From the NCBI RefSeq assembly GCF_000337455.1, contig NZ_AOIU01000036.1:202975-266974 (forward strand): DNA of 64,000 nucleotides, given 5' to 3'. The notes under the pieces were generated by a model, which worked only from the letters and a program-made list of their open reading frames with translations, was not told the origin of the DNA and made no database searches. This stretch comes from Halosimplex carlsbadense 2-9-1 (GTDB lineage: Archaea > Halobacteriota > Halobacteria > Halobacteriales > Haloarculaceae). Positions 37,616 through 47,822 of the stretch are shown here, in pieces (the stretch's first letter is position 1; each line of letters begins with the position of its first letter). The position numbers were made by a program, and so were the translations under genes.

Positions 37616-38542
37616 GTGATAGTCGCCGAGACGGCCGAGGGCTATCAGTTCGTCACACAGCCCGACCACGCCGCCCTCGCGGGACAGTTCGCCGACGCGT
37701 GGGGCTCCGAGTCGGTCGACCGCCCCGACCCCTTCGACTCGCTGGTCCTCGCGGCGTACGCCCACGACACGGGCTGGCGGACCTACGACCGTCGCCCTCA
37801 CCTCGCCGACGGCGACCCGGTCGACTTCCGGGAGATGCCTCCCGACACCTGGATCGACCTCTACGACGAGGGGACCGACGCCGTCGTCGGGATGGACGCC
37901 TACGCCGGCCTGCTCGTCTCGATGCACGGCGCCGGCCTGCGGAACCGCCGCTACGGCCTCTCTCCGGAGTGGCCCGCGACGCCGGCCGAGTACCGCGAGT
38001 TCGTCGAGCGCGAACACCGGCGCCAGCGTCGACTGCTCGACGGCCTCCTCGACGACCCGGACGGGACCACCGGCGGAGGCGGAACGGTCGGCGAGGACGA
38101 AGCGATCGGTGGAGGCCGAGCAGGCGAAGCGGACCGCGACGGGCCGGTGGGCGAGGCCGACCGCGACCTGCTCCGCTCGCTCCACGCGGACGAGGGCGTG
38201 CCCGGAGACTACGACGGGCGGCTGTGGGCGGACTACCGCCGGCTCCAGGCGTGGGACGCCCTCTCGCTGTCGTTCTGTATCACGGACGATCCGCCCGGGT
38301 ACGGGGAGGTCGAGGCCGTCCCGACGAGCGGGCCGCGCGGCGAGGCGACGCTGTCTGTGACCCGCGTCGGAGCCGGGGAGTACGCGGTCGACCCCTATCC
38401 GTTCGACGAGTCGCCGCTGACCGTCACGGTTCCCGTCCGGACCGTCACGACGCCAGTCGACGACGACTCGTCACTCGCGCGGGCCTACTACGCCGCGGGC
38501 CGCGAGACGCGACGGTTCGCGCTGCGACGAGGCGAGGCGTAA
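37616..38542 (+). CDS. DUF3891 family protein, HD-like
   Basis: 308 residues with a His/Asp-rich helical domain: 'VTQPDHAALAGQFADAWG', 'YAHDTGWRTYDRRP', 'VSMHGAGLRNRRYG' and 'LQAWDALSLSFC' are ordered like the metal ligands of HD-type hydrolases. DUF3891 proteins are of unknown function. A Gly/Glu-rich linker (about 144-180) interrupts the domain. The GTG start follows the CHAT gene by 42 nt, so co-transcription is likely. Confidence 0.8.
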   Translation: MIVAETAEGYQFVTQPDHAALAGQFADAWGSESVDRPDPFDSLVLAAYAHDTGWRTYDRRPHLADGDPVDFREMPPDTWIDLYDEGTDAVVGMDAYAGLLVSMHGAGLRNRRYGLSPEWPATPAEYREFVEREHRRQRRLLDGLLDDPDGTTGGGGTVGEDEAIGGGRAGEADRDGPVGEADRDLLRSLHADEGVPGDYDGRLWADYRRLQAWDALSLSFCITDDPPGYGEVEAVPTSGPRGEATLSVTRVGAGEYAVDPYPFDESPLTVTVPVRTVTTPVDDDSSLARAYYAAGRETRRFALRRGEA

Positions 38543-38601
38543 CCGTCGGCCCCGGGACGGGCGAGCCATACGCTTATTAACGACCGGGTCCCCCACTTGA
38601 C

Positions 38602-38607
38602 AAGGAG
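38602..38607 (+). promoter_or_regulatory. Shine-Dalgarno of the histidine kinase gene
   Basis: AAGGAG is 5 nt before the ATG at 38613, and TATA-like GCTTATTAAC is at about 38572-38581. The strong SD fixes the start even though a second ATG lies at 38622. Confidence 0.6.
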
Positions 38608-38612
38608 ACATC

Positions 38613-40625
38613 ATGGGGGAGATGGGACGCGACGTGCGGGTGCTGCACGTCGACGACGACGAGGACCTGGCGGCGGTCGCGAGCGACTACCTCGAACTGG
38701 AGAGCGACCGGCTATCGGTGGCGACTGTCTCGGACCCGGAGCGGGCGCTGGAACGGGTCAGGTCGGAGTCGTTCGACTGCGTCGTCAGCGACTACCAGAT
38801 GCCGGAGATGTGTGGGTTCCAGTTACTGGAGGCGGTGCGGGCGGAGTACCCGGACTTGCCGTTCGTCCTCTTCACCGGGAAGGGGAGCGAAGAGGTGGCG
38901 AGCGAGGCGGTGTCGGCCGGCGTGACCGACTACCTCCAGAAGGAGACCGGAACCGAGCAGTACGCGGTGCTCGCGAACCGCGTCGAGAACGCCGTCGCCG
39001 CGGCGCGGGCCGAGCAGCGGGCCGAACGCCAGGAGCGCATCACTGCACTGGTCAGGGACATCAACCGGCGGTTGGTCGAGGCTGACACCATCGCGGCGGT
39101 CGACCGCGCGGTCTGCGAGGCGTTCGCCGACTCGGAGACCTACCGATTCGCGTGGATCGGCGAGCCAGACCCGGAGACGGGCGAGATCGTCACGCGTGCC
39201 GCCGCGGGCGGGGCCGACGAGTACCTCGACGGGGTGACGGTCCGTCACGACGACACGCCGCAGGGGCGAGGCCCGGCCGGCCGGGCGGCTCGCTCGGGCG
39301 AGGTCCAGTACGCCGCGGGCGTCCCCGACGACGAGACGCCGGCCGCCTGGCGGACCGTCGCCGAACGTCACGGGGTCGAGTCGGTCGTGGCCGTCCCGCT
39401 GTCGGCGGACGCGGGGTTCCACGACGTGCTCGCCGTCTACGCGGACACGGCCGACGCCGCGAGCGAGACCGAGCGGGCGGTGCTCGCGGAACTCGGCGAC
39501 ACCGTCGGCGAGGCCCAGGCGGCCGCCGAGACGCGCCGCCGGCTGGAGGGGTTGCACGCGGTGACCCGCGAACTGGTCGACGCGGAGACGAAATCGGAGG
39601 TGGCGCGGCTGACCGTCGACGCGGTCCGCGACACGCTGGGCTACCCGAACAACCTCGTCAGGCTCGTCGACGACGACGACCGGCTCAGGCCCGTCGCCAT
39701 CTCGGAGGGCGCGGCGGTGATGCTCGGTAACCGACCCGCCTACCCCGTCGGCGAGGGGACCGCCGGGCGCGCCTACGCCGACGGCGAGACGCTCGTCGTC
39801 GACGACGTGCGGGCGATCGACGACGGCTACGACCGGAAGGACGCCCGCGCGTCGATGTACGTCCCGATCGGTGACCACGGGACGCTCTCGATCGGTGACA
39901 CCGCCACCGGCGTGTTCGACGACTCGGACGTGTCCCTCGCCGAGATATTCGCGGCCAACGCCGAGGCGGCGCTCGACCGCGTCGAGCAGGCCCAGACCCG
40001 GAAGCGACAGAACGAGCGGCTGTCGGCGTTCACCAGCGTCGTCTCCCACGACCTGCGGAACCCGCTGTCGGTGCTCGTCGGGTCGCTCCCGCTGGCGGAG
40101 GAGACCGGCGAGGACGAACACTTCGAGCGGTGTTACCGCGCGCTCGACCGGATGGAACGCCTCATCGACGACCTCCTCCGACTGGCCCGCGAGGGCGAGA
40201 CGGTCGACGCGCCGGCGCCCGTCGGCCTGGCGACCGTCGCCCACGACGCCTGGGACACCGTCGACACCGCCGGCGCCACCCTCCGCGTCGAGACCGACGC
40301 GACCGTCATCGCCGACGGGTCGCGCCTCCGGCAGCTCGTCGAGAACCTCTCCCGCAACGCCGTCGAACACGGCGGCGACACCGTCACCGTCGGCGACATT
40401 CCCGAGGACGAGGGTTTCTTCGTCGCCGACGACGGCCCCGGGATCGACGAGGACGACCGCGAGCGCGTCTTCGAGAGCGGCTTCTCGACGTCGCCCGAGG
40501 GCACCGGGTTCGGGCTCGCGATCGTCGCCGAGATCGCGTCGGCCCACGGCTGGTCGGTCTCGGTCTCCGACAGCGACGCCGGCGGCGCCCGGTTCGAAGT
40601 CCGCGGGGTCGACGTCCGGGAGTGA
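38613..40625 (+). CDS. REC-GAF-GAF hybrid sensor histidine kinase
   Basis: 670 residues. Receiver domain 1-120 (phospho-acceptor Asp60 in 'CVVSDYQMPE', Lys in 'DYLQKET'), GAF domains at about 150-310 and 320-460, then HisKA with His479 ('VVSHDLRNPLSVL') and a HATPase with N box 'LSRNAVEHG', 'DDGPGIDEDD' and 'GTGFGLAIV'. It is cytoplasmic, as no membrane segment is visible. The N-terminal receiver means an upstream kinase may phosphorylate it. No response regulator gene is adjacent. Confidence 0.93.
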   Translation: MGEMGRDVRVLHVDDDEDLAAVASDYLELESDRLSVATVSDPERALERVRSESFDCVVSDYQMPEMCGFQLLEAVRAEYPDLPFVLFTGKGSEEVASEAVSAGVTDYLQKETGTEQYAVLANRVENAVAAARAEQRAERQERITALVRDINRRLVEADTIAAVDRAVCEAFADSETYRFAWIGEPDPETGEIVTRAAAGGADEYLDGVTVRHDDTPQGRGPAGRAARSGEVQYAAGVPDDETPAAWRTVAERHGVESVVAVPLSADAGFHDVLAVYADTADAASETERAVLAELGDTVGEAQAAAETRRRLEGLHAVTRELVDAETKSEVARLTVDAVRDTLGYPNNLVRLVDDDDRLRPVAISEGAAVMLGNRPAYPVGEGTAGRAYADGETLVVDDVRAIDDGYDRKDARASMYVPIGDHGTLSIGDTATGVFDDSDVSLAEIFAANAEAALDRVEQAQTRKRQNERLSAFTSVVSHDLRNPLSVLVGSLPLAEETGEDEHFERCYRALDRMERLIDDLLRLAREGETVDAPAPVGLATVAHDAWDTVDTAGATLRVETDATVIADGSRLRQLVENLSRNAVEHGGDTVTVGDIPEDEGFFVADDGPGIDEDDRERVFESGFSTSPEGTGFGLAIVAEIASAHGWSVSVSDSDAGGARFEVRGVDVRE

Positions 40626-40686
40626 CCGGACCCGGCGGACCCGCGGCGGACAAGCGATTTATCGTCGGCCGTCCACGTGGTGTGAT

Positions 40687-40872
40687 ATGGAAGACCAGGC
40701 GTGGCGGTCGGTCGAGGTCGTCCGAAACAAACAGGGGGAGCCCCACGTGCTCCAGCAGAAGGTGACGGTGTACACCGCCGGCGTCACCGAGGAGTCCTCG
40801 GGCTACACGAAACCGGAGGTCCAGCACCGGCTCGTCCCGCTCCGGAGCCTCGTCGAGTTCGACGGCGGCTGA
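40687..40872 (+). CDS. Small conserved haloarchaeal protein
   Basis: 61 residues, beta-strand rich ('PHVLQQKVTVYTAGVTEES'), without cysteines or membrane segments. A TATA-like GCGATTTATC at about 40651-40660 fixes the ATG at 40687 as leaderless. Function unknown. Confidence 0.6.
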   Translation: MEDQAWRSVEVVRNKQGEPHVLQQKVTVYTAGVTEESSGYTKPEVQHRLVPLRSLVEFDGG

Positions 40873-40992
40873 GTCGAGGGCCGTCGACGCGCCGGTCGCC
40901 AGCGCGTCGACTCGACTCAGCAACGGGCGCGCTCGCCCGGGAGCGCCACGTGCGATACTTTATGAGGGAGTCCGCGACCACTCACCATCGCC

Positions 40993-41532
40993 GTGGGAGC
41001 GCGCACGCTGGTCGCGATCGAGCGCGACGCCGACGGGTACGACCTGCACCGCTCGCAGTGGGGCGGCGAGCACGTCGACCGGCTCGTCGACCTCGTCCGG
41101 GCCGACGAGGCGCCCCCCGACCTCGTCGACCCGGAGCCGTTCCGCTCGGGCGTGTCTGCCGACGAACTCCTCGACTCGCTCGACCCCCGGGAGTTCGAGG
41201 CGTTCGTCGTCGCCGACGACCGGACCGAGGCGTACCTGGTCTGCCGGCTGGGCATCGAGACCGGTCGGGAGGCCGCGACCGCGGACGACGATGCGGTCGC
41301 CGCGACCGGCACCGAGTCGGCGGCGCTCGTTCCCTGGCCGGGCGAAGCCGCCGCCGAGCGGCTCCGTCGGTTCGTCCGCACCGCGAAGGACCTGCTCGGC
41401 GACGCGGTCGACGCCGGCCTGGTGCCCGCTCCCGCGGCGACACAGTATCTCGCCGTCCGGATCGCTCGCCACCCCGATACGCCCGACCCTGCCGCGATCC
41501 TGTGGGTCGAGGGAGGTGGTCCGGGACCGTAG
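40993..41532 (+). CDS. DUF6735-type conserved haloarchaeal protein
   Basis: 179 residues beginning 'MGARTLVAIERDADGYDLHRSQWGG', the characteristic start of this family, with a helical C-terminal half. The GTG at 40993 sits about 30 nt after TATA-like GATACTTTATG (40952-40962). It lies upstream of nucS in the same direction; function is unknown. Confidence 0.7.
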   Translation: MGARTLVAIERDADGYDLHRSQWGGEHVDRLVDLVRADEAPPDLVDPEPFRSGVSADELLDSLDPREFEAFVVADDRTEAYLVCRLGIETGREAATADDDAVAATGTESAALVPWPGEAAAERLRRFVRTAKDLLGDAVDAGLVPAPAATQYLAVRIARHPDTPDPAAILWVEGGGPGP

Positions 41533-41589
41533 CCCGCCGACTCGTCCCGTGTCGCGCGGTTTTTACCCCCTGACGCCCAACCGGGAGGC

Positions 41590-42345
41590 GTGACTGCCGT
41601 CGAGGACGGACTCCGGCTGGAGACGCGCGAGCGCCCGAGCCACGGGACCGCGCGGGACCTCGTGGCCGAGGCCATCGACACCGGCGCGCTCGTGACGGTC
41701 GTCGGCCGCTGCACCGTCGACTACGAGGGCCGTGCGTCGAGCACGCTCGGTCCCGGCGAGCGACTGGTGATGCTCAAGCCCGACGGCGCCGCCCTGGTCC
41801 ACACCGACGAGGGCCAGCAGCCGGTCAACTGGCAGCCGCCGGACTGCGACCACGAGGCCCGCCTGGCGGATGGCCACCTCGTCGTCGAGAGCCACCGCGA
41901 GACGCCGGAGGAACACCTCCGGGTCGACTTCGAGGCGGTGCTGGAAGTGTCGGCCTACGGCCTGACCGACGAACGCGACCTCTCACTGGAGGGGACCGAG
42001 GAGGACCTTCGCCAGCGGATCCTCGACGAGCCACACCTCATCGAGGAGGGGTTCGTCCCGCTGGCGACCGAGCGGGGGACACCCGCCGGCGCCGTCGACA
42101 TCTACGGCGAGGACGCCGAGGAACGTGCCGTGGCCGTCGAACTCAAGCGACGCCGGGTCGGACCCGATGCCGTGGGCCAGCTCGGCCGGTACGTCGACGC
42201 GCTGGAGCGGGACCTCCACGCCGACCGAGAGGTGCGGGGCATCCTCGTCGCGCCGTCGGTCACCGACCGCGCGAGTCGGCTGCTCGCCGAGCGCGGGCTG
42301 GAGTTCGTGCCGCTGACGCCGACCGGCGGGACCGCCGACGACTGA
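41590..42345 (+). CDS. nucS: Mismatch endonuclease NucS/EndoMS
   Basis: 251 residues. The N-terminal DNA-binding half is followed by a restriction-type nuclease core with Asp/Glu in 'GAVDIYGEDAEERAVAVELKRRRVG' (the E-x-K signature) and 'QLGRYVDAL'. NucS cuts both strands at mismatches in archaea and actinobacteria that lack MutS/MutL, and acts with the sliding clamp. Here it is 32 nt from the end of mutS. The start is GTG at 41590. Confidence 0.9.
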   Translation: MTAVEDGLRLETRERPSHGTARDLVAEAIDTGALVTVVGRCTVDYEGRASSTLGPGERLVMLKPDGAALVHTDEGQQPVNWQPPDCDHEARLADGHLVVESHRETPEEHLRVDFEAVLEVSAYGLTDERDLSLEGTEEDLRQRILDEPHLIEEGFVPLATERGTPAGAVDIYGEDAEERAVAVELKRRRVGPDAVGQLGRYVDALERDLHADREVRGILVAPSVTDRASRLLAERGLEFVPLTPTGGTADD

Positions 42346-42377
42346 CCGCGAAGCCATTCCTCGGCGGTCTCACGCCG

Positions 42378-45158
42378 CTACTCGTCCAGTGACTCCTTCA
42401 GCTCGGCGAGGGCGTTCATCGCCTCCAGCGGCGTCATCGTCGCCACGTCGAGTGCCACCAGCTTCCGCTCAAGATCCGAGGCCGGGCGGTCACCGCCGCC
42501 TCTGGTCTCTTCGTCGGCGGTGCTGCTCACGCGGACGTTCTCGCCGGGGTCGTACCCGTTAGCGTCGGCCGCGGGTTCGCCGCGCTCGTCGGAACCGCTC
42601 TCGCCGAGCAGTTCCCGGGAGCGGTCGACTACCTCGGCCGGGACGCCGGCGAGCTTCGCCACCTCGATGCCGTACGACGCGGCGGCGGCGCCGGGCGCGA
42701 CCTCGTGCTCGAAGGCCACCTCGCCGTCGGTGCGCTCGGTCTCGAAGTGAAGGTTGAACACGCCCGACAGGTCGTCGGCGATGGCGGTCAGCTCGTGGTG
42801 GTGCGTGGCGAACAACGTCGTCGCGCCCACCTCGTCGTGGACGTGTTCGGTGACCGCTCGGGCGATCGCGAGGCCGTCGGCGGTGCTGGTCCCGCGGCCA
42901 ACCTCGTCGAGCAGGACCAGCGAGTCCTCGGTGGCGTTGGTGAGGATGTCGGCGAGCTCGGTCATCTCGACCATGAACGTCGAGCGGCCGCCGGCGATGT
43001 CGTCGCTGGCGCCGACGCGGGTGAACACGCGGTCGACGACCGGCAGGCGCGCCTCGGCGGCGGGGACGAAACTCCCCGCCTGAGCGAGTACGGAGGTGAG
43101 CGCCACCTGGCGCATGTACGTCGACTTGCCGCTCATGTTCGGGCCCGTGACGACGGCGAAGAAGTGCTCGTCGTCGAAGTGGGCGTCGTTGGGGACGAAC
43201 CGCTCCTCCGTGCGCTCGACGACGGGATGGCGCCCCGCCGCCACCTCGAACTCGTCGGCCCCGACGGCGGGCCGCGTGTAGTCGAACTTCGCGGCCACGC
43301 TCGCGAAGGAGACGAACACGTCCAGCCGGGCGAGACGGTCGGCCAGCGCCTGCACGCGCTCGGACTCCTCGGCCACGTCCCGGCGGACCGCACAGAACAG
43401 CTCGTATTCGAGGTCGTCCGCCCGGTCCTCGGCGCGGATGATCTCGTCTTCGCGCTCTCTGAGCTCCGGCGTGACGAACCGCTCGGAGTTCTTCAGCGTC
43501 TGTCGGCGCTGGTAGTCGTCGGGCACGCTGTCGAGGTTGGGGTCTGTCACCTCGATGTAGTAGCCGTGGACGGAGGTGTGGCCGACCTTCAGCGAGTCGA
43601 TACCGGTGCGCTCGCGTTCGCCCGCTTCGAGGTCGTCGATCCACGCCTTGCCCTCCCGTTCCGTCGCTCGCAACTCGGCCAACTCCTCGTCGAAATCGGG
43701 CTCGACGATGCCGCCCTCCGTGAGGTCGGCGTCGGGGTCGCGCTGGATGGCCTCGTCGATCAGCTCGCGCACGTCGGTCAGCGGGTCGAGGTGCTCGCGC
43801 AGCTCGACCAGCGTCGCCGAGTCGGCGTCGGCCAGGGCGGCTTCCACGTCGGGGACGACCGCCAGCGTGTCGTGTAGCGACCGCAGGTCCCGCGCCGTCG
43901 CGCGGCCGCGGGCGACACGGGATATCAGTCGCTCGATGTCGTACACGTCGTCGAGCAGGTCGTGCAGGTCCTCCCGGAGCGTCACGTCGCCGGTCAACTC
44001 GGCGACGGCGTCGTGGCGGGCGGCGATGCGGTCCTCGTCGAGCAGCGGGCGGCGCAACCAGTCGTCGAGCTTCCGCCGGCCGAGCGCGCAGGCCGTCTCG
44101 TCCAGCGCGTCCACGAGGGTGAGCGCCCGGTCCCCGTGGACCGCGCGGCGGTCGAACAGTTCGAGACTCTCCAGGGCGACCCGGTCGAGCAGCATGTACT
44201 CCCGCGGGTCGTACCGCGTGAGGGGGTTGATGTAGTCGAGCGTCGCCGTGTCGTCGACACCGTCGTCGCCCGCGGTCGAACCGGGGCCGGCCACTTCGGC
44301 CGTCGAGTCGTCACCGATGTCGCCGGCGTCGGGGTTGCCGCCGCGAGTGTACTCGGCGTAGGCCAGCAGGGCGCCGCAGGCCCGGACCTCGGCTTCGTCG
44401 GCCAGCCCGAGGTCGCCGAAGTACGCCTCCACGCGCTCGCGCGCCCGCTCGGCGTCGAAGGCCGTCCGTTCGTAGGGCGAGACCATGCAGTCGCCGTCGA
44501 ACACGTCCGCCGGAGCCGCCGGACCGACGATCGCCTCCGCTGGTGCGAACCGCCCGAGTTCGTCCGCGATGGAGTCCAGTCGGTCGGCACCGGTCGCGTA
44601 GCAGTCACCCGTCGACACGTCGAGCAACGCGAGGCCGTAGGGCCCGTCCCCGTCGCCGCCAGCGCCCGCGCCGCCGCCCGCACGGCTCGTGTCTCGCGTC
44701 GACGCGTCGCCACCCGGGCCGTCCGCAGTGAGACAGGCGACGTAGTTGTTGTCGGCGCTCCGCAGGAGTTCGTCCTCGGTGAGCGTCCCCGGCGTCACGA
44801 CGCGGGTGACCGCCCGGTCGACGACGCCGCTGACCTCGTCGGGGTCCTCGACCTGGTCGGCGACCGCGACGCGATAGCCCGACTCCAGTAGCCGCTCGAT
44901 GTACGACTCGGCGTTGTCGATCGGGATCCCCGACATCGCGTACTCGCCCGTCGAGTCCTCCCGTTTCGTCAGCGTGATCTCGCAGATGCGAGCGACACGC
45001 TCGGCAGCTTCACAGAACGCCTCGTAAAAGTCACCTACTTGAAATAAAACGAGCGAGTCGTCGTACTCGCGACAGAGTTCGAAGTACTGGGCCATCATCG
45101 GCGTCAGGTCCTCTTCGCGCTCGGCCATCTTCGCCGGCGCACCCAGTGCCGCGTCCAT
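42378..45158 (-). CDS. mutS: DNA mismatch repair protein MutS
   Basis: 926 residues. The mismatch-binding wedge '[10 protein letters not shown]' (residues 39-48) is intact, as are Walker A '[13 protein letters not shown]' and '[17 protein letters not shown]'. Low-complexity linkers of Gly/Ala/Asp are inserted at about 155-165 and near the C-terminus. The ATG at 45158 gives the normal N-terminus; the open frame upstream adds 57 unrelated residues. It is convergent with nucS and no mutL is present in this window. Confidence 0.96.
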   Translation of the reverse strand: MDAALGAPAKMAEREEDLTPMMAQYFELCREYDDSLVLFQVGDFYEAFCEAAERVARICEITLTKREDSTGEYAMSGIPIDNAESYIERLLESGYRVAVADQVEDPDEVSGVVDRAVTRVVTPGTLTEDELLRSADNNYVACLTADGPGGDASTRDTSRAGGGAGAGGDGDGPYGLALLDVSTGDCYATGADRLDSIADELGRFAPAEAIVGPAAPADVFDGDCMVSPYERTAFDAERARERVEAYFGDLGLADEAEVRACGALLAYAEYTRGGNPDAGDIGDDSTAEVAGPGSTAGDDGVDDTATLDYINPLTRYDPREYMLLDRVALESLELFDRRAVHGDRALTLVDALDETACALGRRKLDDWLRRPLLDEDRIAARHDAVAELTGDVTLREDLHDLLDDVYDIERLISRVARGRATARDLRSLHDTLAVVPDVEAALADADSATLVELREHLDPLTDVRELIDEAIQRDPDADLTEGGIVEPDFDEELAELRATEREGKAWIDDLEAGERERTGIDSLKVGHTSVHGYYIEVTDPNLDSVPDDYQRRQTLKNSERFVTPELREREDEIIRAEDRADDLEYELFCAVRRDVAEESERVQALADRLARLDVFVSFASVAAKFDYTRPAVGADEFEVAAGRHPVVERTEERFVPNDAHFDDEHFFAVVTGPNMSGKSTYMRQVALTSVLAQAGSFVPAAEARLPVVDRVFTRVGASDDIAGGRSTFMVEMTELADILTNATEDSLVLLDEVGRGTSTADGLAIARAVTEHVHDEVGATTLFATHHHELTAIADDLSGVFNLHFETERTDGEVAFEHEVAPGAAAASYGIEVAKLAGVPAEVVDRSRELLGESGSDERGEPAADANGYDPGENVRVSSTADEETRGGGDRPASDLERKLVALDVATMTPLEAMNALAELKESLDE

Positions 45159-45270
45159 GGGTGTGTGAGAGCGGGTCGCTCGGGTTATATCCATCGGCTT
45201 TCCGTCTCCGACTCCGTCGACGATCCGAGGAGGGCCGAGCGTTCGGTCCGTGTTGCGTATCATCACCGCT

Positions 45271-45897
45271 TCAGTAGCAATGGATAGTCTTGGCCGTTTC
45301 AAACGATGGCGGTTCGGTCGCTGATCCAATTTCTGAATCCCCTTCCGTGCGCTCGATCGTTCGAGAGGTTACCCGGTACCACGCTCCGAACGGCATATCC
45401 AGGATCGGGGGCGGTGATGGCGTCTCTGTAGCTGTAACTGGTTCCATGTCTACCGCTTCTGTACTCAAATGGCCGGTGACTCCCGCGACGTACCCGTCGG
45501 GTATCTCTGACACGGCCGCAGTACCCGTTCGTGTCAGAATCGACGGTGTCTCGGGTACCGTGGGTTCGGCGACGTAGCGATTGTGTCGAAGTACTTTCTC
45601 GAAATCCTCTGCCCACGATGCTACCGAGGATTCGGTCACTGACCCGGGAAACTCGGGGTATTCCAGTGACCCGATCCCGCCTGCTGTCGGTTCTGTCGGC
45701 TTCGGGATGTCTTCGGCAGTACACGGTTCCGGCGTCCGAGTCGGAGTCTCTTTCGATGGAGTCTGTGACGGCGACAGAGCCGATTCTGTCGTCGATGTCG
45801 GTGCTCCCACTCGCTCTGTCTCACTGAGAGAACAGCCTGAGAGGGTAGCGAGACTTCCGAGTGTGGCCAAAATAGCCCGCCTGCGGTACGAAACCAT
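45271..45897 (-). CDS. Tat-type lipoprotein, unknown function
   Basis: 208 residues. The N-terminus '[20 protein letters not shown]' is a twin-arginine signal with lipobox Cys at about residue 22, followed by a Ser/Thr/Pro-rich linker and a beta-rich body. It would be exported folded and lipid-anchored outside the cell. Base composition is visibly less GC-rich than neighbours, suggesting later acquisition. Nothing links it to mutS or proS except position. Confidence 0.72.
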   Translation of the reverse strand: MVSYRRRAILATLGSLATLSGCSLSETERVGAPTSTTESALSPSQTPSKETPTRTPEPCTAEDIPKPTEPTAGGIGSLEYPEFPGSVTESSVASWAEDFEKVLRHNRYVAEPTVPETPSILTRTGTAAVSEIPDGYVAGVTGHLSTEAVDMEPVTATETPSPPPILDMPFGAWYRVTSRTIERTEGDSEIGSATEPPSFETAKTIHCY

Positions 45898-46031
45898 ACA
45901 GTGAAACGGAAGAGTTCAGAGTAAGTGCTTTGTGTCGCTGAGAAGACGCTACCGAGTGTCATCCGTTTCGATGCACTCGGCGGACGGCTCCCCCTCTACT
46001 GAGCATTCGCGCGCCCTCGGCGCGCGATTCA

Positions 46032-46123
46032 CGGGACCGAACGCAGTGAGGTCCCGCTTTTTCACCCATGTTTTTGCACCGGGGGTTCCCACAGCGAGCG
46101 AAGCGAGCGAGGAAACCCCCGGT
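46032..46123. terminator. Inverted repeats downstream of proS
   Basis: Two hairpins lie between proS and the lipoprotein: CGGGACC/GGTCCCG (46032-46038, 46050-46056; an 11-nt loop, then CTTTTT on the plus strand) and ACCGGGGGTT/AACCCCCGGT (46078-46087, 46114-46123). The loop of the second holds GCGAGCGAAGCGAGCGAG, an element commonly seen in haloarchaeal intergenic DNA. They may end the proS transcript, but no proper T-run follows on the minus strand. Confidence 0.4.
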
Positions 46124-46147
46124 CGAAAAAGATGGAAACTAGATGGT

Positions 46148-47602
46148 CTAGTAAGTCTTCGCCCAGTAAGCGGTCTCCTGGGCGTCCTCGCCACAGATGG
46201 CGCAGTCGTCGTGGATCGGCTCCGCGTCGCGGTCGAGCGGGACCATGACGATCTCGGCAGCCAGCGCGTCCTTGATCGGATCCTCGCAGTCCTCGTCGCC
46301 GCACCAGCCGGTCTTGACGTAGCCGCCGTGCTGGCCGATCGTGCCGAGGATCTCCTCGCGGGAGTCGGCCTCGCGGATCTCCCCTTCCAGCGTCTCCTCG
46401 GCGCTGGCGTAGAGCTTGGCGTAGACCGTATCGAGGTGGTCCTCGACGGTCTCGGCGATGTCGGCGCGGTCCTCGACGCTGTTCTCGCCGTCGGGGCGGT
46501 GGACGAGGGTGAGCTCGTCGTCGTCGACCTCGTTGGGCCCGACCTCGATGCGCAGCGGGACGCCTTTCAGCTCCCACTCGTTGTACTTGAAGCCGGGGTT
46601 GCGGTTGTCGCGGTCGTCGAGGTTCACGCGGACGCCGGCCTCGTCGAGTTCGGCGGCGGCGTCGGCGGCGTACTCGACGACTTCGTCCTTGTTGTCCTCC
46701 TGCCAGATGGGGACCATGACGACCTGCGTGGGGGCGAGCGTGGGCGGGAGCACGAGGCCCTGGTCGTCGGAGTGGAGCATGATGAGCGCGCCCATCGAGC
46801 GCCAGGAGAGGCCCCAGGAGGTGGTGTGGGCGGTCTGCTCTTCTTCGTCCTCGTCGGCGTAGGTGATGTCGAACGCCTCGGCGAAGCTCGTCCCGAGGTA
46901 GTGTGAGGTGGCGGCCTGGACGCTTTTGCCGTCGGGCATCAGCGTCTCGATGGTCGTCGTCGTGTGGGCGCCGGGGAACTTGTCGTGGGGCGGCTTGCGG
47001 CCCTTCAGCGCGGGCATGGCCATCACGTCCTCGTAGAGGCGCTCGTACTGGTCGAGGCGGGTCATCGTCTCGTCCCAGGCGCCGTCCTCGTCGCGGTGGG
47101 CGGTGTGGCCCTCCTGCCAGAGGAACTCCTTGGTGCGGAAGAACGGCTTGGTCTCGGTGGCTTCCCACCGGACGACCGAACACCACTGGTTGAGCCGCAT
47201 GGGCAGGTCGCGGTGGCTGCGCACCCAGTCAGCGATGAAGGGGGTGATGATCGATTCGCTGGTGGGGCGGACCGCCAGGCGCTCTTCGAGTTCGTCGTAG
47301 CCGCCGTGGGTCACCCACGCGACCTCGGGGTCGAACCCTTCGACGATGTCCTTCTCCCGTTCGAGGAAGCTCTCGGGGATGAACATCGGGAAGTAGGCGT
47401 TGTCGACGCCGGTGTCCTTGAACCAGCCGTCGAGGTGGTCCTGGATGCGCTCCCAGATCGCGTAGCCGCGAGGCCGGGTGACGATGAACCCGCCCATCGG
47501 TGCGTAGTCGGCCAGCTCAGCCTTCTGGACGACTTCCGCGTACCACTCGCCCGTCGAATGCTCCTTGCTCTCGGTGATACCGAGCTCTTGCTCGCCACTC
47601 AT
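46148..47602 (-). CDS. proS: Prolyl-tRNA synthetase, archaeal type
   Basis: 484 residues. Class II motifs are visible: motif 2 'RWEATETKPFFRTKEFLWQEGHTAH', and motif 3 around 'SWRSMGALIMLHSDDQG'. A C-terminal zinc-binding extension 'CGDEDCEDPI...CAICGEDA' and final Tyr are typical of the archaeal/eukaryotic form. The ATG at 47602 follows a TATA-like GTTTAATAC at about 47625-47634, so the transcript is leaderless. The longer frame upstream has no matching features. Confidence 0.96.
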   Translation of the reverse strand: MSGEQELGITESKEHSTGEWYAEVVQKAELADYAPMGGFIVTRPRGYAIWERIQDHLDGWFKDTGVDNAYFPMFIPESFLEREKDIVEGFDPEVAWVTHGGYDELEERLAVRPTSESIITPFIADWVRSHRDLPMRLNQWCSVVRWEATETKPFFRTKEFLWQEGHTAHRDEDGAWDETMTRLDQYERLYEDVMAMPALKGRKPPHDKFPGAHTTTTIETLMPDGKSVQAATSHYLGTSFAEAFDITYADEDEEEQTAHTTSWGLSWRSMGALIMLHSDDQGLVLPPTLAPTQVVMVPIWQEDNKDEVVEYAADAAAELDEAGVRVNLDDRDNRNPGFKYNEWELKGVPLRIEVGPNEVDDDELTLVHRPDGENSVEDRADIAETVEDHLDTVYAKLYASAEETLEGEIREADSREEILGTIGQHGGYVKTGWCGDEDCEDPIKDALAAEIVMVPLDRDAEPIHDDCAICGEDAQETAYWAKTY

Positions 47603-47822
47603 TGATTGAAACTCAGACCGCGCTGTATTAAACCGACTGTGTTCTCCCGACCGGCACTCGCCCGTAGATACATAAACAATCTCCCGACCATCCCCGGACG
47701 CGGCTGTGTCCCGGAGTTCCAGTCGGACGCTCGTGAGATCGAAGCAACCTAACACGTAGCGAGCGGAAGCCCACCTCTTCAGGAGTGGGTGTGAGCGACA
47801 ACACGGCTCATCAATCCACGCG

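Noticed and set aside
47627-47760. A further gene between proS and the second insertion element
   Set aside because: No open frame with a start signal or family feature; the segment holds the proS promoter and possibly the element's left boundary.
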